9,500 nucleotides of DNA, taken from contig JAKADE010000080.1 in the NCBI GenBank assembly GCA_021820785.1, positions 1-9,500 of the forward strand, written 5' to 3'. Source of the stretch: Pseudomonadota bacterium (GTDB lineage: Bacteria; Pseudomonadota; Gammaproteobacteria; Steroidobacterales; Steroidobacteraceae). The number at the start of each line of letters is the position of its first letter. Within the stretch, counting starts at the first letter, position 1. The position numbers and the translations under genes were made by a program. Below are positions 1-7,665 of this stretch, one piece after another. A model generated the notes under the pieces. That model worked only from the letters and a program-made list of their open reading frames with translations, ran no database searches and was not told the DNA's origin.

Positions 1-1
1 C

Positions 2-2800
2 ACTCTGACGCTCTGGAGCGACGCGCCGCGCTACGGCTCCTACCAGCTCGGGCAGGTGGCCCATGCGATCGAGACGCAGCTGAAGCGCATCCCGGGCACC
101 CGCAAGGTGTACACCATCGGTGCCCCGCAGAGCATCGTGCGCGTGCGGCTCGAGCCGGGTCGGCTCGCCGCCTACGGGCTGGCCGCCTCGGACGTCGCCC
201 GGGCCCTGCAGGCGGCCAATCTGGTGCGCCAGGCCGGTGACCTGATCGGCGGCGATCACGTCGTGCCGGTGCAGGCCGGGACCTTCCTCGCCGGACGCGC
301 CGACGTCGCCCGTCTGGTGGTCGGTGTGCACGACGGGCAGCCGATCTATCTGACGGACGTCGCGCAAGTTTCCGCCGCGCCCGATGCGCCGCACGACTAC
401 GTCTGGTTCGGGACCGGGGCGGGCGCTGCCGCCCGGCACCTGCCCCAGGTGAGCGAGGCGCCGGCGGTGACGATCGCCATCGCCAAGAAGAGTGGCACCA
501 ATGCCAGCACCATCGCCGATGCGGTGATGCAGCGCGTGCGCGAGCTCGGTGGCACGTACATTCCTGCCGGGGTGCACGTCACCGTCACGCGCAACTACGG
601 CCATAGCGCCGATCAGAAGGCGAAGGAGCTCATCGAGAAGCTCTTCGAAGCGACACTCTCGGTCGTGCTGCTCGTCATGCTCACCATGGGCCGGCGCGAG
701 GCGGTGGTGGTCGGGGCAGCGGTCGGTGTCACCCTGATGGCGACGCTGTTCGCCTCGTGGGCCTGGGGCTTCACCATCAACCGCGTGTCGCTCTTCGCAC
801 TGATCTTCTCCATCGGCATCCTGGTCGATGATGCGATCGTCGTGGTGGAGAACATCCACCGCCACATGCGTCTCGGCGGCGGCACGCTGAGCGACATCAT
901 TCCGGTGGCGGTCGATGAGGTCGGCGGACCGACCATTCTCGCGACCTTCACGGTCATCGCGGCATTGATGCCGATGGCGTTCGTCGGCGGCCTGATGGGC
1001 CCCTACATGAGCCCCATTCCAATCAACGCCAGCTCCGGAATGCTGCTCTCGCTCGGCGTGGCGCTGATGTTCACGCCCTGGCTGTGCCGCAAGCTGCTCG
1101 GCAAGACCCACATCGAGCCGCTCGAGCACGGCCAGCAATTGCCGCTGCTCGGGCTGTTCCAGCGCGTGGTCGGACCGTTTCTCGCCGGTCCCGAGGGCCA
1201 ACGCCGGCGTCGCTGGCTGTACTCCGGTATCGGCGCGGCGATCCTCCTCGCCGTGAGTCTGGTGGTGCTCGAGGCGGTGGTGATGAAGATGCTGCCCTTC
1301 GACAACAAATCCGAGTTCGAGGTCGTGGTCAACATGCCGGTGGGTACGCCGGTGGAGCGCACCGCGCACGTGCTCGATGCGCTCGCGCAGGTGCTCGCGC
1401 GCATGCCCGATGTCAGCGACTATCAGGTGTACGCCGGCACGGCGGCGCCGGTGAACTTCAACGGCCTGGTGCGCCAGTACTACCTGCGGCACAGTCCGCG
1501 GCTCGGGGAGATCGCGGTCGAGCTGGTGCCGAAGGGCGATCGGGATCGCGAAAGTCACGCGATCGCACTCGCGGCGCGACAGAAGCTCGAGCCGGTGGCA
1601 CGCCGCTTCGGCGCGGCGATCGCGGTGGTGGAGATCCCGCCGGGGCCGCCCGTACAGGCGCCCATCGTGGCCGAGATCTACGGGCCGAGTTACGCCAAAC
1701 AGCGCCAGATCGCCCTCGCGGTGCGCAAGGACTTCGAGCACACCGCAGGCATCGTCGACATCGACGACAGCGTCGATGCGCCGGCGCCGCGACTGGTGCT
1801 GCACGTCGAGCGGCAGAAGGCGGCGCTGCTCGGGGTGACGCAGCAGGCCATCGCACGCACCGTGGCGCTCGCGCTGCATGGCTACGATGCCACCTACGTG
1901 CACATCGGGCGCGAGCGCGATCTGATTCCGGTGCGCCTCGAACTGTCGCCGGCCGATCAGGCACGCATCTCCAAGGTGCTCGCACTGCGGGTGCGCGCCG
2001 CGAGCGGGGCGCTCGTGCCGCTGTCTTCCGTCGTGCGGGTCGAACAGCGTACCTGGCAGCAGCCGATCTTCCACCGCGACCTGCTGCCGGTGACGTACGT
2101 GACCGGTGACATGGCCGGGCGGGTGGACAGCCCGCTCTACGGCATGTTCTCGATCGCCGCGCTGCTGCACCGCGATCCGCCGGCCGGCGTGCACGTGGTG
2201 CAGCATTTCATCCAACCGCCTTCGAACCCCAACGAGTTCGCGATCAAGTGGGGCGGAGAGTGGCAGATCACGTACGACACCTTCCGTGACATGGGCATTG
2301 CCTACTCGGTCGGGCTCGCGCTGATCTATCTGCTCATCGTCGCGCAGTTCGGTTCGTACTTCGTGCCCCTGATCATCATGGCGCCGATCCCGCTCACAGT
2401 CATCGGCGTGTTGCCGGGGCACGCGCTGTTCGGGGCGCAGTTCACCGCTACCTCCATGATCGGCATGATCGCGCTCGCGGGCATCATCGTGCGCAACTCG
2501 ATCCTGCTGGTGGACTTCATCGACGGGGCGGTCCGCGCCGGCTTCTCGCTCGAGGAGGCGGTGATACGCGCCGGTGCGACCCGCGCCAAACCCATCGTGC
2601 TCACCGCGGTGGCCGCCATGCTCGGCGCGGTGTTCATCCTTTCCGACCCGATCTTCAACGGCCTTGCGATCTCACTGCTGTTCGGCATCTTCGTCTCGAC
2701 GCTGCTGACGCTGGTGGTGATCCCGGTTCTGTACTACGCGCACCTGAAACGGCGTGAAGCACGTGCAGGCGGCGCGGAAGCGAAGGACGCTCATGCCTGA
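2..2800 (+). CDS. RND efflux pump inner-membrane permease (AcrB/HAE1-like), 5' end cut by window
   Basis: Inner-membrane, proton-driven permease of a tripartite RND efflux pump. The reading frame is open to the left edge, so the GTG at 56 is not the true start; 932 residues are visible of a family usually 1,020-1,090 long, and the missing part is TM1 and the first periplasmic stretch. A first membrane block lies at about residues 214-364 and contains the TM4 motif GILVDDAIVVVENI, with the paired proton-relay aspartates at visible residues 276-277 (AcrB Asp407/408). TM7 is near 405-430, followed by the second periplasmic porter/docking region, and a last membrane block at about 764-920. The TM10 motif is GIIVRNSILLVDF, so arginine 831 stands where AcrB has Lys940. 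The motifs fit the HAE1-like group rather than CusA-type metal pumps, but the substrate is unknown. The tail is short and charged. The gene is followed after 66 bp by SQR and then a TolC factor, probably cotranscribed. Confidence 0.93.
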   Translation, partial: TLTLWSDAPRYGSYQLGQVAHAIETQLKRIPGTRKVYTIGAPQSIVRVRLEPGRLAAYGLAASDVARALQAANLVRQAGDLIGGDHVVPVQAGTFLAGRADVARLVVGVHDGQPIYLTDVAQVSAAPDAPHDYVWFGTGAGAAARHLPQVSEAPAVTIAIAKKSGTNASTIADAVMQRVRELGGTYIPAGVHVTVTRNYGHSADQKAKELIEKLFEATLSVVLLVMLTMGRREAVVVGAAVGVTLMATLFASWAWGFTINRVSLFALIFSIGILVDDAIVVVENIHRHMRLGGGTLSDIIPVAVDEVGGPTILATFTVIAALMPMAFVGGLMGPYMSPIPINASSGMLLSLGVALMFTPWLCRKLLGKTHIEPLEHGQQLPLLGLFQRVVGPFLAGPEGQRRRRWLYSGIGAAILLAVSLVVLEAVVMKMLPFDNKSEFEVVVNMPVGTPVERTAHVLDALAQVLARMPDVSDYQVYAGTAAPVNFNGLVRQYYLRHSPRLGEIAVELVPKGDRDRESHAIALAARQKLEPVARRFGAAIAVVEIPPGPPVQAPIVAEIYGPSYAKQRQIALAVRKDFEHTAGIVDIDDSVDAPAPRLVLHVERQKAALLGVTQQAIARTVALALHGYDATYVHIGRERDLIPVRLELSPADQARISKVLALRVRAASGALVPLSSVVRVEQRTWQQPIFHRDLLPVTYVTGDMAGRVDSPLYGMFSIAALLHRDPPAGVHVVQHFIQPPSNPNEFAIKWGGEWQITYDTFRDMGIAYSVGLALIYLLIVAQFGSYFVPLIIMAPIPLTVIGVLPGHALFGAQFTATSMIGMIALAGIIVRNSILLVDFIDGAVRAGFSLEEAVIRAGATRAKPIVLTAVAAMLGAVFILSDPIFNGLAISLLFGIFVSTLLTLVVIPVLYYAHLKRREARAGGAEAKDAHA

Positions 2801-2825
2801 CGGGCGGCTCTTTGCGGTGATTCGG

Positions 2826-2838
2826 CGTGTCAGACACG
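2826..2838. promoter_or_regulatory. Short inverted repeat CGTGT-CAG-ACACG between RND and SQR genes
   Basis: A perfect 5-bp inverted repeat with a 3-bp spacer lies in the 66-bp gap between the RND stop and the SQR start, 28 bp upstream of the SQR ATG. It could be an operator half-site pair for a sulfide-sensing repressor, or a weak RNA hairpin. It has no T-run, so it is not a typical terminator. A repeat this short can arise by chance. Confidence 0.2.
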
Positions 2839-2866
2839 TTCGAGCGTTGTCACTCTGGGGGTTCAC

Positions 2867-4147
2867 ATGGCCCATATAGCCATTATCGGTGCCGGTCTCG
2901 GCGGGGTGCCGTGCGCGTACGCGATGCGTAAGCGTCTCGGCAGGACGCATCGCGTCACACTCATCGGTTCATCGCCGTACTTCGAGTTCACGCCGTCAAA
3001 TCCCTGGGTGGCGGTCGGTTGGCGCGAGCGCGAGAAGACGCGCGTCGCGATGCGCGAGCCGCTGGCGGCGCACGGCATCGAATGGGTCGAGCAGACGGTC
3101 GACTCGATCGATGCCGAGCACCGCGTGCTGACGCTGCGCGACAAGACGACGCTCGACTACGACTATCTGGTGATCACCACGGGACCGAAGCTCGCGTTCG
3201 AGGAGGTACCGGGGCTCGGACCCGACGGGCACACCACCTCGATCTGCACGCAGGCGCACGCGGTGAGTGCCTGGGAGCAGTACCAGCAGTTCCTGCGCGA
3301 CCCCGGGCCGATCGTGATCGGCGCGGCCGCGGGCGCGAGCTGCTTCGGCCCCGCGTACGAGTTCGCGATGATCGTGGATGCCGATCTGCGCCGGCGCAAG
3401 CTGCGCGACCGGGTGCCGATGACCTTCGTCACCAGCGAGCCGTACATCGGGCACATGGGCCTGGGGGGCGTCGGCGACAGCAAGGGCCTGATGGAGGCCG
3501 AACTGCGCCAGCGGCACATCAAGTGGATCACCAACGCCAAAGTCAGCGCGGTGAGCGCCGGGGAGATGCTCGTGCAGGAGTTCGACGAGCAGGCGCAGCC
3601 GAAGCATGAGCACAAGCTCGCCTTCCGCTTCGCGATGGTGCTGCCGGCGTTCAAGGGCGTCGATGCGGTCGCTGCGGTGCCCGGACTGTGCAACCCGCGC
3701 GGATTCGTGCTCATCGATCAGCATCAGCGCTCGAAGAAATATCCCAACATCTTCTCGGCCGGCGTGTGCGTCGCCATTCCGCCGGTCGAGGCGACCCCGG
3801 TACCGACCGGCGCGCCGAAAACCGGCTACATGATCGAGTCGATGGTCTCGGCGATCTGCGAGAACATCGGCGCGGAGCTCGAGGGCCGCAGTGCCCACGC
3901 CGAGGCGACCTGGAACGCGATCTGTCTGGCGGACTTCGGCGATACCGGGGCTGCGTTCGTCGCGTTGCCGCAAATTCCGCCGCGCAACGTGACCTGGACG
4001 CGGGTCGGCAAGTGGGTCCACCTCGGCAAGGTGGCGTTCGAGAAGTACTTCCTGCGCAAGGTGCGCACCGGATCGATCACCCCGGTCTACGAGCGCTATG
4101 TGCTGAAGACGCTCGGCATCGTATCCCTGAAGGGCACCGAGTCATGA
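2867..4147 (+). CDS. sqr: Sulfide:quinone oxidoreductase (SQR), FAD-dependent
   Basis: Peripheral membrane flavoprotein that oxidises sulfide to sulfane sulfur/polysulfide and passes electrons to the quinone pool. The 426 residues match the usual length (A. ferrooxidans SQR is about 434). The N-terminus has the FAD dinucleotide-binding motif GAGLGG (residues 8-13). All three redox cysteines of the SQR family are present: Cys127 (SICT), Cys159 (GASCFGP) and Cys353 (AICLADFGD). The YIGHMGLGGVGDSKG stretch (193-207), the PVPTGAPKTGYMIESM stretch (311-326) and the C-terminal amphipathic membrane-binding region (about 380-400) closely resemble A. ferrooxidans SQR as I recall it, which separates it from generic NADH dehydrogenase II or flavocytochrome c subunits. 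The start is set by GGGGG at 2857-2861, five bases before the ATG. The stop overlaps the start of the TolC gene by four bases, implying translational coupling. It is unusual for lying between two pump genes. Confidence 0.95.
   Translation: MAHIAIIGAGLGGVPCAYAMRKRLGRTHRVTLIGSSPYFEFTPSNPWVAVGWREREKTRVAMREPLAAHGIEWVEQTVDSIDAEHRVLTLRDKTTLDYDYLVITTGPKLAFEEVPGLGPDGHTTSICTQAHAVSAWEQYQQFLRDPGPIVIGAAAGASCFGPAYEFAMIVDADLRRRKLRDRVPMTFVTSEPYIGHMGLGGVGDSKGLMEAELRQRHIKWITNAKVSAVSAGEMLVQEFDEQAQPKHEHKLAFRFAMVLPAFKGVDAVAAVPGLCNPRGFVLIDQHQRSKKYPNIFSAGVCVAIPPVEATPVPTGAPKTGYMIESMVSAICENIGAELEGRSAHAEATWNAICLADFGDTGAAFVALPQIPPRNVTWTRVGKWVHLGKVAFEKYFLRKVRTGSITPVYERYVLKTLGIVSLKGTES
4129..4134 (+). promoter_or_regulatory. 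Ribosome binding site of the TolC-type gene, inside the SQR gene
   Basis: GAAGGG lies nine bases before the ATG at 4144. It supports that start over any in-frame codon further upstream, where the open frame runs back through the SQR gene to 3688. Confidence 0.6.
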
Positions 4148-5445
4148 GAGCAGGCGTGCGGCAGCTCAGTCCCGTGGTGTTCCTGGCGGGCGCGGCGCTT
4201 GTGCTGCAGGCGAGGGCAGGGACGCTCGAGCAGGCGTGGCGGCTTGCCGCGGCGCGCAACCAGACGCTGGCGGCTGCGGCCGCGGAAGTGCAGGCCGCAC
4301 GCTCCGGCGAACGGGCGGCGCGCGACGCCCGGTGGCCGAGCATCGATGCCGAGGCCAGCTACTCGCACCTGGGGCAGGCGCCGGAACTGCAGGTGCTCAC
4401 CCCGTCGCTCGCGTTCCGCTCCGGTCCGATCTTCAAGGACAACCAGTACGTCAGTGCAACGGTGCAGATGCGCGTGCCGCTCTACACCGGCGGGGCGATC
4501 CGCGCCGGTGTCGCCGCGGCACGCGCCGGAGTGCGGGGGGCGGACGCCGAGCAGCAGGCGACGGCGGCAGACGTGAAGCTCGAGGTGGCCGAGGCGTATG
4601 TCGCGGTCTTGCGCGCGCAGGAGCAGGTCCGGGTCGCGGACGCGAGCGTCAGGAGTCTCGTGGCTCACCTGCGTGACGTGCAGGCCAAATTCAACCGGCA
4701 CATGGTGGCCAAGAGCGATCTGCTCGCCGCCGACGTGGCGCTCGCCAATGCGCGCTCGAGCCAGGTGAACGCCCGCAATGCGCTCGCGGTCTCGCAGGAG
4801 GAGTACAACCGGCTGCTCGGCGAGCCGCTCGGGCGCATCCCGCATCTCGATCCGGTGCTGCCGACCTTCGCGGTCGACCGGCTGCCGCTCGCACAGCTGA
4901 TCGAGCGTGCGCTCGCCAACCGCGGGGAGCTGCACGCGCTCGCGGCGCGGGCCGGGGCGCTGGCGGCGCGGGCGCGTGCCGCGACCGCAAGCAGGCTGCC
5001 GCACCTTGCCGCGGTCGGCGGCTATACGCATTTCGACAACCAGATTCTCAACCGCCAGAACTTCTCCTCCGTGGGCGTCGGGTTCACCTGGAAGCTCTTC
5101 GACGGCGGCGCGGCCGCCAACGAAGCCGACGCGCTGCGCTCGCGCAGTCGCGCCGAGCGGCATCGGCTCGCCGATCTGCGCTCGCGCATCGCGCTCGAGG
5201 TGCGCGCCGACTGGTTGACGCTCGCGGCAGCCCGCGCGCGTGTACAGGCGTCGCGCGCCGCTATCGCGCAGGCGCAGGAGAACCTGCGCATCTCGCGTCA
5301 GCTCTACGGCGTGGGGCTCGCCTCGAATACCCAGGTGCTGGAGGCCGTCACGCTGCGCACGCAGGCCGAGGAGGACTACAACAATGCCAGGCTCGACTCG
5401 GCCCTCGACCGGCTGCGTCTGGCGTACGCGGTGGGCGCCCTCTGA
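4144..5445 (+). CDS. TolC-family outer-membrane efflux factor
   Basis: Outer-membrane and periplasmic channel of a tripartite pump, expected to work as a trimer with the upstream RND permease and an adaptor protein. It has 433 residues, typical of the family. A signal peptide covers residues 1-25 (hydrophobic core about 11-21, cleavage after Ala-Arg-Ala). There is no cysteine at the cleavage site, so it is not lipid-anchored like OprM. Two OEP repeats follow. The first is about 27-225, with a beta-strand region containing VQMRVPLYTGG (107-117) and then long alanine-rich coiled-coil helices (about 120-220). The second is about 245-430, with GVGFTWKLFDGG (311-322), the matching helices and a LYGVGLASNTQVLEA segment (387-401). 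The same frame is open back to 3688, but that extension lies inside the SQR gene and carries no signal peptide, so the ATG overlapping the SQR stop (ATGA) is the real start. Confidence 0.93.
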   Translation: MRAGVRQLSPVVFLAGAALVLQARAGTLEQAWRLAAARNQTLAAAAAEVQAARSGERAARDARWPSIDAEASYSHLGQAPELQVLTPSLAFRSGPIFKDNQYVSATVQMRVPLYTGGAIRAGVAAARAGVRGADAEQQATAADVKLEVAEAYVAVLRAQEQVRVADASVRSLVAHLRDVQAKFNRHMVAKSDLLAADVALANARSSQVNARNALAVSQEEYNRLLGEPLGRIPHLDPVLPTFAVDRLPLAQLIERALANRGELHALAARAGALAARARAATASRLPHLAAVGGYTHFDNQILNRQNFSSVGVGFTWKLFDGGAAANEADALRSRSRAERHRLADLRSRIALEVRADWLTLAAARARVQASRAAIAQAQENLRISRQLYGVGLASNTQVLEAVTLRTQAEEDYNNARLDSALDRLRLAYAVGAL

Positions 5446-5457
5446 GCATGGCGCACG

Positions 5458-5910
5458 CTAACCGAGTTTCAGCAGCTGGGTGATCAGCGCATCGGTCTGG
5501 ATCTGCTCGCCGCTGAGAGCCATGGCGAGCAGCTCCCCGCCGAGCAGCGGCAGGGTGAGCAGCACATCGGGCCGGGTGCGGGCGAGGCGTCCGGTGTTGC
5601 GCGTGTCGCCGACGGCAGCCACCGTGCGCACCTCGGGGTTCATTTCCTTCGCCGCGAGCACGACGAAGGCGTTGTAGGAGTCGTCCTCGCTGAGCGCGAG
5701 GACTGCGCGCGCCTTGGCGATGTCCGCCTGGCGCAGGATTTCGGTGTCGCTGCCGTCGCCGACCAGCACATCCTCGGTGTGCTGTTCGTCCTCGGGCGGC
5801 TTGTCCGCCACGATGCTGGTGACCTGCAGGCCTCGGGCAAGCAGCGCCCGGGCCGTATCCTGGGCGAGCGGGCCGTCGCCCACCACGATGACATGGGACA
5901 TGCGCTTCAT
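5458..5910 (-). other. Possible internal translation start giving a free RCK domain of Kch (about 150 aa)
   Basis: Met260 of the Kch protein (ATG at 5910-5908, minus strand) is preceded by the purine run AAGAAGAGG (5923-5915, minus strand) with a four-base gap, a good Shine-Dalgarno match. It lies exactly between the last membrane helix and the RCK domain. The run is built from two consecutive AGA arginine codons, which are out of character for this GC-rich coding sequence. E. coli kch is known to make a soluble RCK polypeptide from an internal methionine (Met240) at the equivalent junction. That the same occurs here is an inference. Confidence 0.5.
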
Positions 5911-6687
5911 CTTGCCTCTTCTTCGCGGCTGCAGCAGGTTCATCAGCCGCTTGTCGATCAAGGGGCCGGCGATCGCCGGCAGGGCGGTGGCGAACACGCC
6001 CAGACCGAGCACGATCAGCGAGATCGTGAAGATCCGCGCGTCGCTCGACACCGGGGTGATGTCGCCGTAACCGACGGTCGACATGGTCTCGACGGCGAAA
6101 TACGCCGCGTTGATGGCCGTCGTGATGTGCGGCTGGAAGCCGCCACCGAGGATCAGGGCACCGACGGTCCCATAGCCGAGGGTCAGCAGCAGGCCGGTCA
6201 GTGCGAACAGCGTTGCCGTGGCGAGGCTCGCGCGCGTGAAGGCCTGGCGCGCCGCGAGCAGCAGCAGCAGCTGCACGAAGCTGAAGATCTCCAGCGGGCG
6301 CGAGGCGCGCGAGAGCGGCGAGAACTCCAGTGCCACCACCGCCAGGGTGAGCAGGAATGCCAGCACCCATGCCAGACGCGAGCGCCACAGCATGCCGAAG
6401 CCCACCAGCACGAGCAGGACTCCGATGCCGACGTGCGAGGCGGCGCTGGCGCCGATCTGCACGATGCCGACGCCCCCGGCGAGCGAACTGATCGGCGGGG
6501 AGGCGATCGCGTGCAGCAGCGGGCGCAGCGAGCCGGAGCCGAGCAGGATGTGCAGCAGGCCCTGCGCCCCGACCAGCAGTGCGAGCGGCACTTGCGGAAA
6601 CCAGGCGCGCATGTGCAGCATGCGTCCCAGCCGCTGCTGCTCCTTGCGCAGCCAGATTCGCTCGGCGCCGAACCATTCGTGCTTCAC
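5458..6687 (-). CDS. kch: Kch-like potassium channel with cytoplasmic RCK (TrkA-N) domain
   Basis: Inner-membrane potassium channel, 409 residues, close in length and layout to E. coli Kch (417). About six membrane segments are visible (near 33-50, 86-101, 105-121, 132-147, 155-175 and 215-241). The pore helix and selectivity filter TMSTVGYGD end at residue 209, and the last helix begins ARIFTISLIV. The N-terminal segments have no regularly spaced S4 arginines, so voltage sensing is not evident. From about residue 264 the RCK nucleotide-binding domain follows: VIVVGDGPLA is a degenerate GxGxxA form of the Rossmann glycine motif, then VLVGDGSD (307-314) and ALSEDDSYNAFVVLAAKEMNP (331-351), which closely resembles the E. 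coli protein. The GTG start at 6687 has GAGG eight bases upstream (6696-6699). The gene converges on the TolC gene with 12 bp between stops and diverges from the TauE/SafE gene. An internal start is described separately. Confidence 0.93.
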   Translation of the reverse strand: MKHEWFGAERIWLRKEQQRLGRMLHMRAWFPQVPLALLVGAQGLLHILLGSGSLRPLLHAIASPPISSLAGGVGIVQIGASAASHVGIGVLLVLVGFGMLWRSRLAWVLAFLLTLAVVALEFSPLSRASRPLEIFSFVQLLLLLAARQAFTRASLATATLFALTGLLLTLGYGTVGALILGGGFQPHITTAINAAYFAVETMSTVGYGDITPVSSDARIFTISLIVLGLGVFATALPAIAGPLIDKRLMNLLQPRRRGKMKRMSHVIVVGDGPLAQDTARALLARGLQVTSIVADKPPEDEQHTEDVLVGDGSDTEILRQADIAKARAVLALSEDDSYNAFVVLAAKEMNPEVRTVAAVGDTRNTGRLARTRPDVLLTLPLLGGELLAMALSGEQIQTDALITQLLKLG

Positions 6688-6861
6688 GCGCCGCGCCTCA
6701 GGAAGGGCCGCACCGCGCGGCAGGAATCGTCAAGTGGCACGTTCATGGGATGAGGTGTGCGCCAATGGTGCGCTCGAACGAAAACAGGATACGACTCGCC
6801 AACACTATAGCAGGAACCGCTGTGCGCGAACGGCGTGCGGGTCGGGGCGGGGGGTGTTGAG
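6688..6861. promoter_or_regulatory. Divergent intergenic region between kch and the TauE/SafE gene
   Basis: This 174-bp gap separates two divergent starts and must hold promoters for both genes. Its only AT-rich patch is around 6780-6812. CTATAG at 6805-6810 gives a -10-like TATAGC on the plus strand and TATAGT on the minus strand. I find no convincing -35 box at 17 bp on either side, so the promoters are only located approximately. No small gene or RNA is evident. Confidence 0.3.
6849..6854 (+). promoter_or_regulatory. Ribosome binding site choosing the TauE/SafE start
   Basis: GGGGGG lies seven bases before the GTG at 6862. The longer in-frame alternative, GTG at 6835, has no purine-rich site at the right distance, and its extra nine residues (glycine and valine rich) add nothing recognisable. 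Confidence 0.45.
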
Positions 6862-7641
6862 GTGAGTGTGGCGGTCGCGCTCGTGGCGGCGTTCGGCGGA
6901 GCGCTCGCCGGGTTGTCGCTCGGGCTGCTCGGCGTCGGCAGTTCGATCCTGATCGTGCCGTTGCTCGTGTACGGTCTGCATCTCGCGCCGCATCTGGCCA
7001 TCGGCACTTCGACGGTGGCCGCGACCGCGAGCGGGCTGTGGAGCCTCGCCATTCATGCGCGCGCCGGGACGGTTCGCTGGCGTCAGGGCGGCATCTACGC
7101 ACTGGCGAGTGTTCTCGGCGCGGCGAGCGGCGCGCGCCTCGGCCGCGCCACCGACAGCCACCTGCTGCTCGCCCTGCTCGGGGCGCTGATGGTCCTGATC
7201 GCCGGTCTGATGGTCCGCGGCACATTGCGCCGCCGTGCGGCGGCACCCGCGGCCCCGGCGGACGCGAGCGGCGTGCGGCTCGCGGCGCTGGCCGCCGCGG
7301 GCTTCGGAGTCGGCTCGCTCGCTGGCCTGGTCGGGGTCGGTGGCGGCTTTCTCACCGTGCCGGCGCTGGTTTTCGTTGCGGGCCTGCCGCTGCTCAGCGC
7401 GGTCGGTACCTCGCTGATCTCGGTCAGCGCGGTGGCCGGCACCACCGCGGCGAGTTACGCCAGCGCTCACCTGGTCGCCTGGCCGCTCGCCGCATTCCTC
7501 ATGGCCGGCGGAATGCTCGGCGGTTATGCGGGGGTGAGGCTCGCCGGCGTGCTCGGGGCACGCAAGCGTGCGCTGACGCTGCTGTTCAGCGCCGTGGTGG
7601 CGGCGGCGGGGCTGTACATGATGGTGCACGCGCTGCGCTGA
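6862..7641 (+). CDS. TauE/SafE (TSUP) family membrane exporter
   Basis: Inner-membrane transporter of the TSUP family; characterised or proposed substrates in the family include sulfite, sulfoacetate and other sulfur compounds. It has 259 residues from the chosen GTG (268 from the alternative at 6835), a normal length. The internal duplication typical of the family is visible: the glycine-rich first-helix motif occurs at residues 12-37 (ending [17 protein letters not shown]) and again at 147-171 ([17 protein letters not shown]), each followed by a GTS helix (48-50 [12 protein letters not shown]; 182-184 [13 protein letters not shown]). About seven or eight membrane helices are likely, with a positively charged linker near 121-126 (LRRRA). 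The first motif has VGSS where the second has VGGG. Proximity to SQR makes a sulfur substrate plausible, as in bigR-type sulfide-detoxification clusters that pair SQR with a TauE/SafE protein. It is not in the same operon here, since kch intervenes on the other strand. Confidence 0.85.
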   Translation: MSVAVALVAAFGGALAGLSLGLLGVGSSILIVPLLVYGLHLAPHLAIGTSTVAATASGLWSLAIHARAGTVRWRQGGIYALASVLGAASGARLGRATDSHLLLALLGALMVLIAGLMVRGTLRRRAAAPAAPADASGVRLAALAAAGFGVGSLAGLVGVGGGFLTVPALVFVAGLPLLSAVGTSLISVSAVAGTTAASYASAHLVAWPLAAFLMAGGMLGGYAGVRLAGVLGARKRALTLLFSAVVAAAGLYMMVHALR

Positions 7642-7665
7642 GCGGTGCGCCGATGCGACGGACCG

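Noticed and set aside
56..58. GTG at 56 as the start of the RND gene
   Set aside because: The frame stays open to the left edge and the preceding residues (TLTLWSDAPRYGSYQLGQ) are typical RND periplasmic sequence, so the gene begins upstream of the window.
1084..2109. Plus-strand 341-codon open frame inside the RND gene
   Set aside because: Arg/Ala/Gly-rich frame shadow in GC-rich DNA, fully inside a well-supported RND gene.
2996..4021. Minus-strand 341-codon open frame opposite SQR
   Set aside because: Antisense shadow; high Arg, His and Asp content with no recognisable motif, while the sense strand encodes a full SQR.
3688..4143. Upstream extension of the TolC-type reading frame within the SQR gene
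   Set aside because: The extension is Arg-rich out-of-frame SQR sequence. The ATG at 4144 has a ribosome binding site, a signal peptide and the ATGA overlap.
4096..5163. Minus-strand 355-codon open frame opposite the TolC gene
   Set aside because: Antisense shadow with Arg-rich composition and no domain; the sense gene is well supported.
5348..6676. Minus-strand open frame of 442 codons overlapping kch in another frame
   Set aside because: It is low-complexity Arg/Ala/Gly sequence, a frame shadow of kch, which has a clear TVGYGD filter and RCK domain.
6684..7052. Minus-strand 122-codon open frame spanning the kch/TauE gap
   Set aside because: It overlaps the kch start and the TauE/SafE coding region, has Pro/Thr/Ser/Ala-rich composition and no domain or ribosome binding site.
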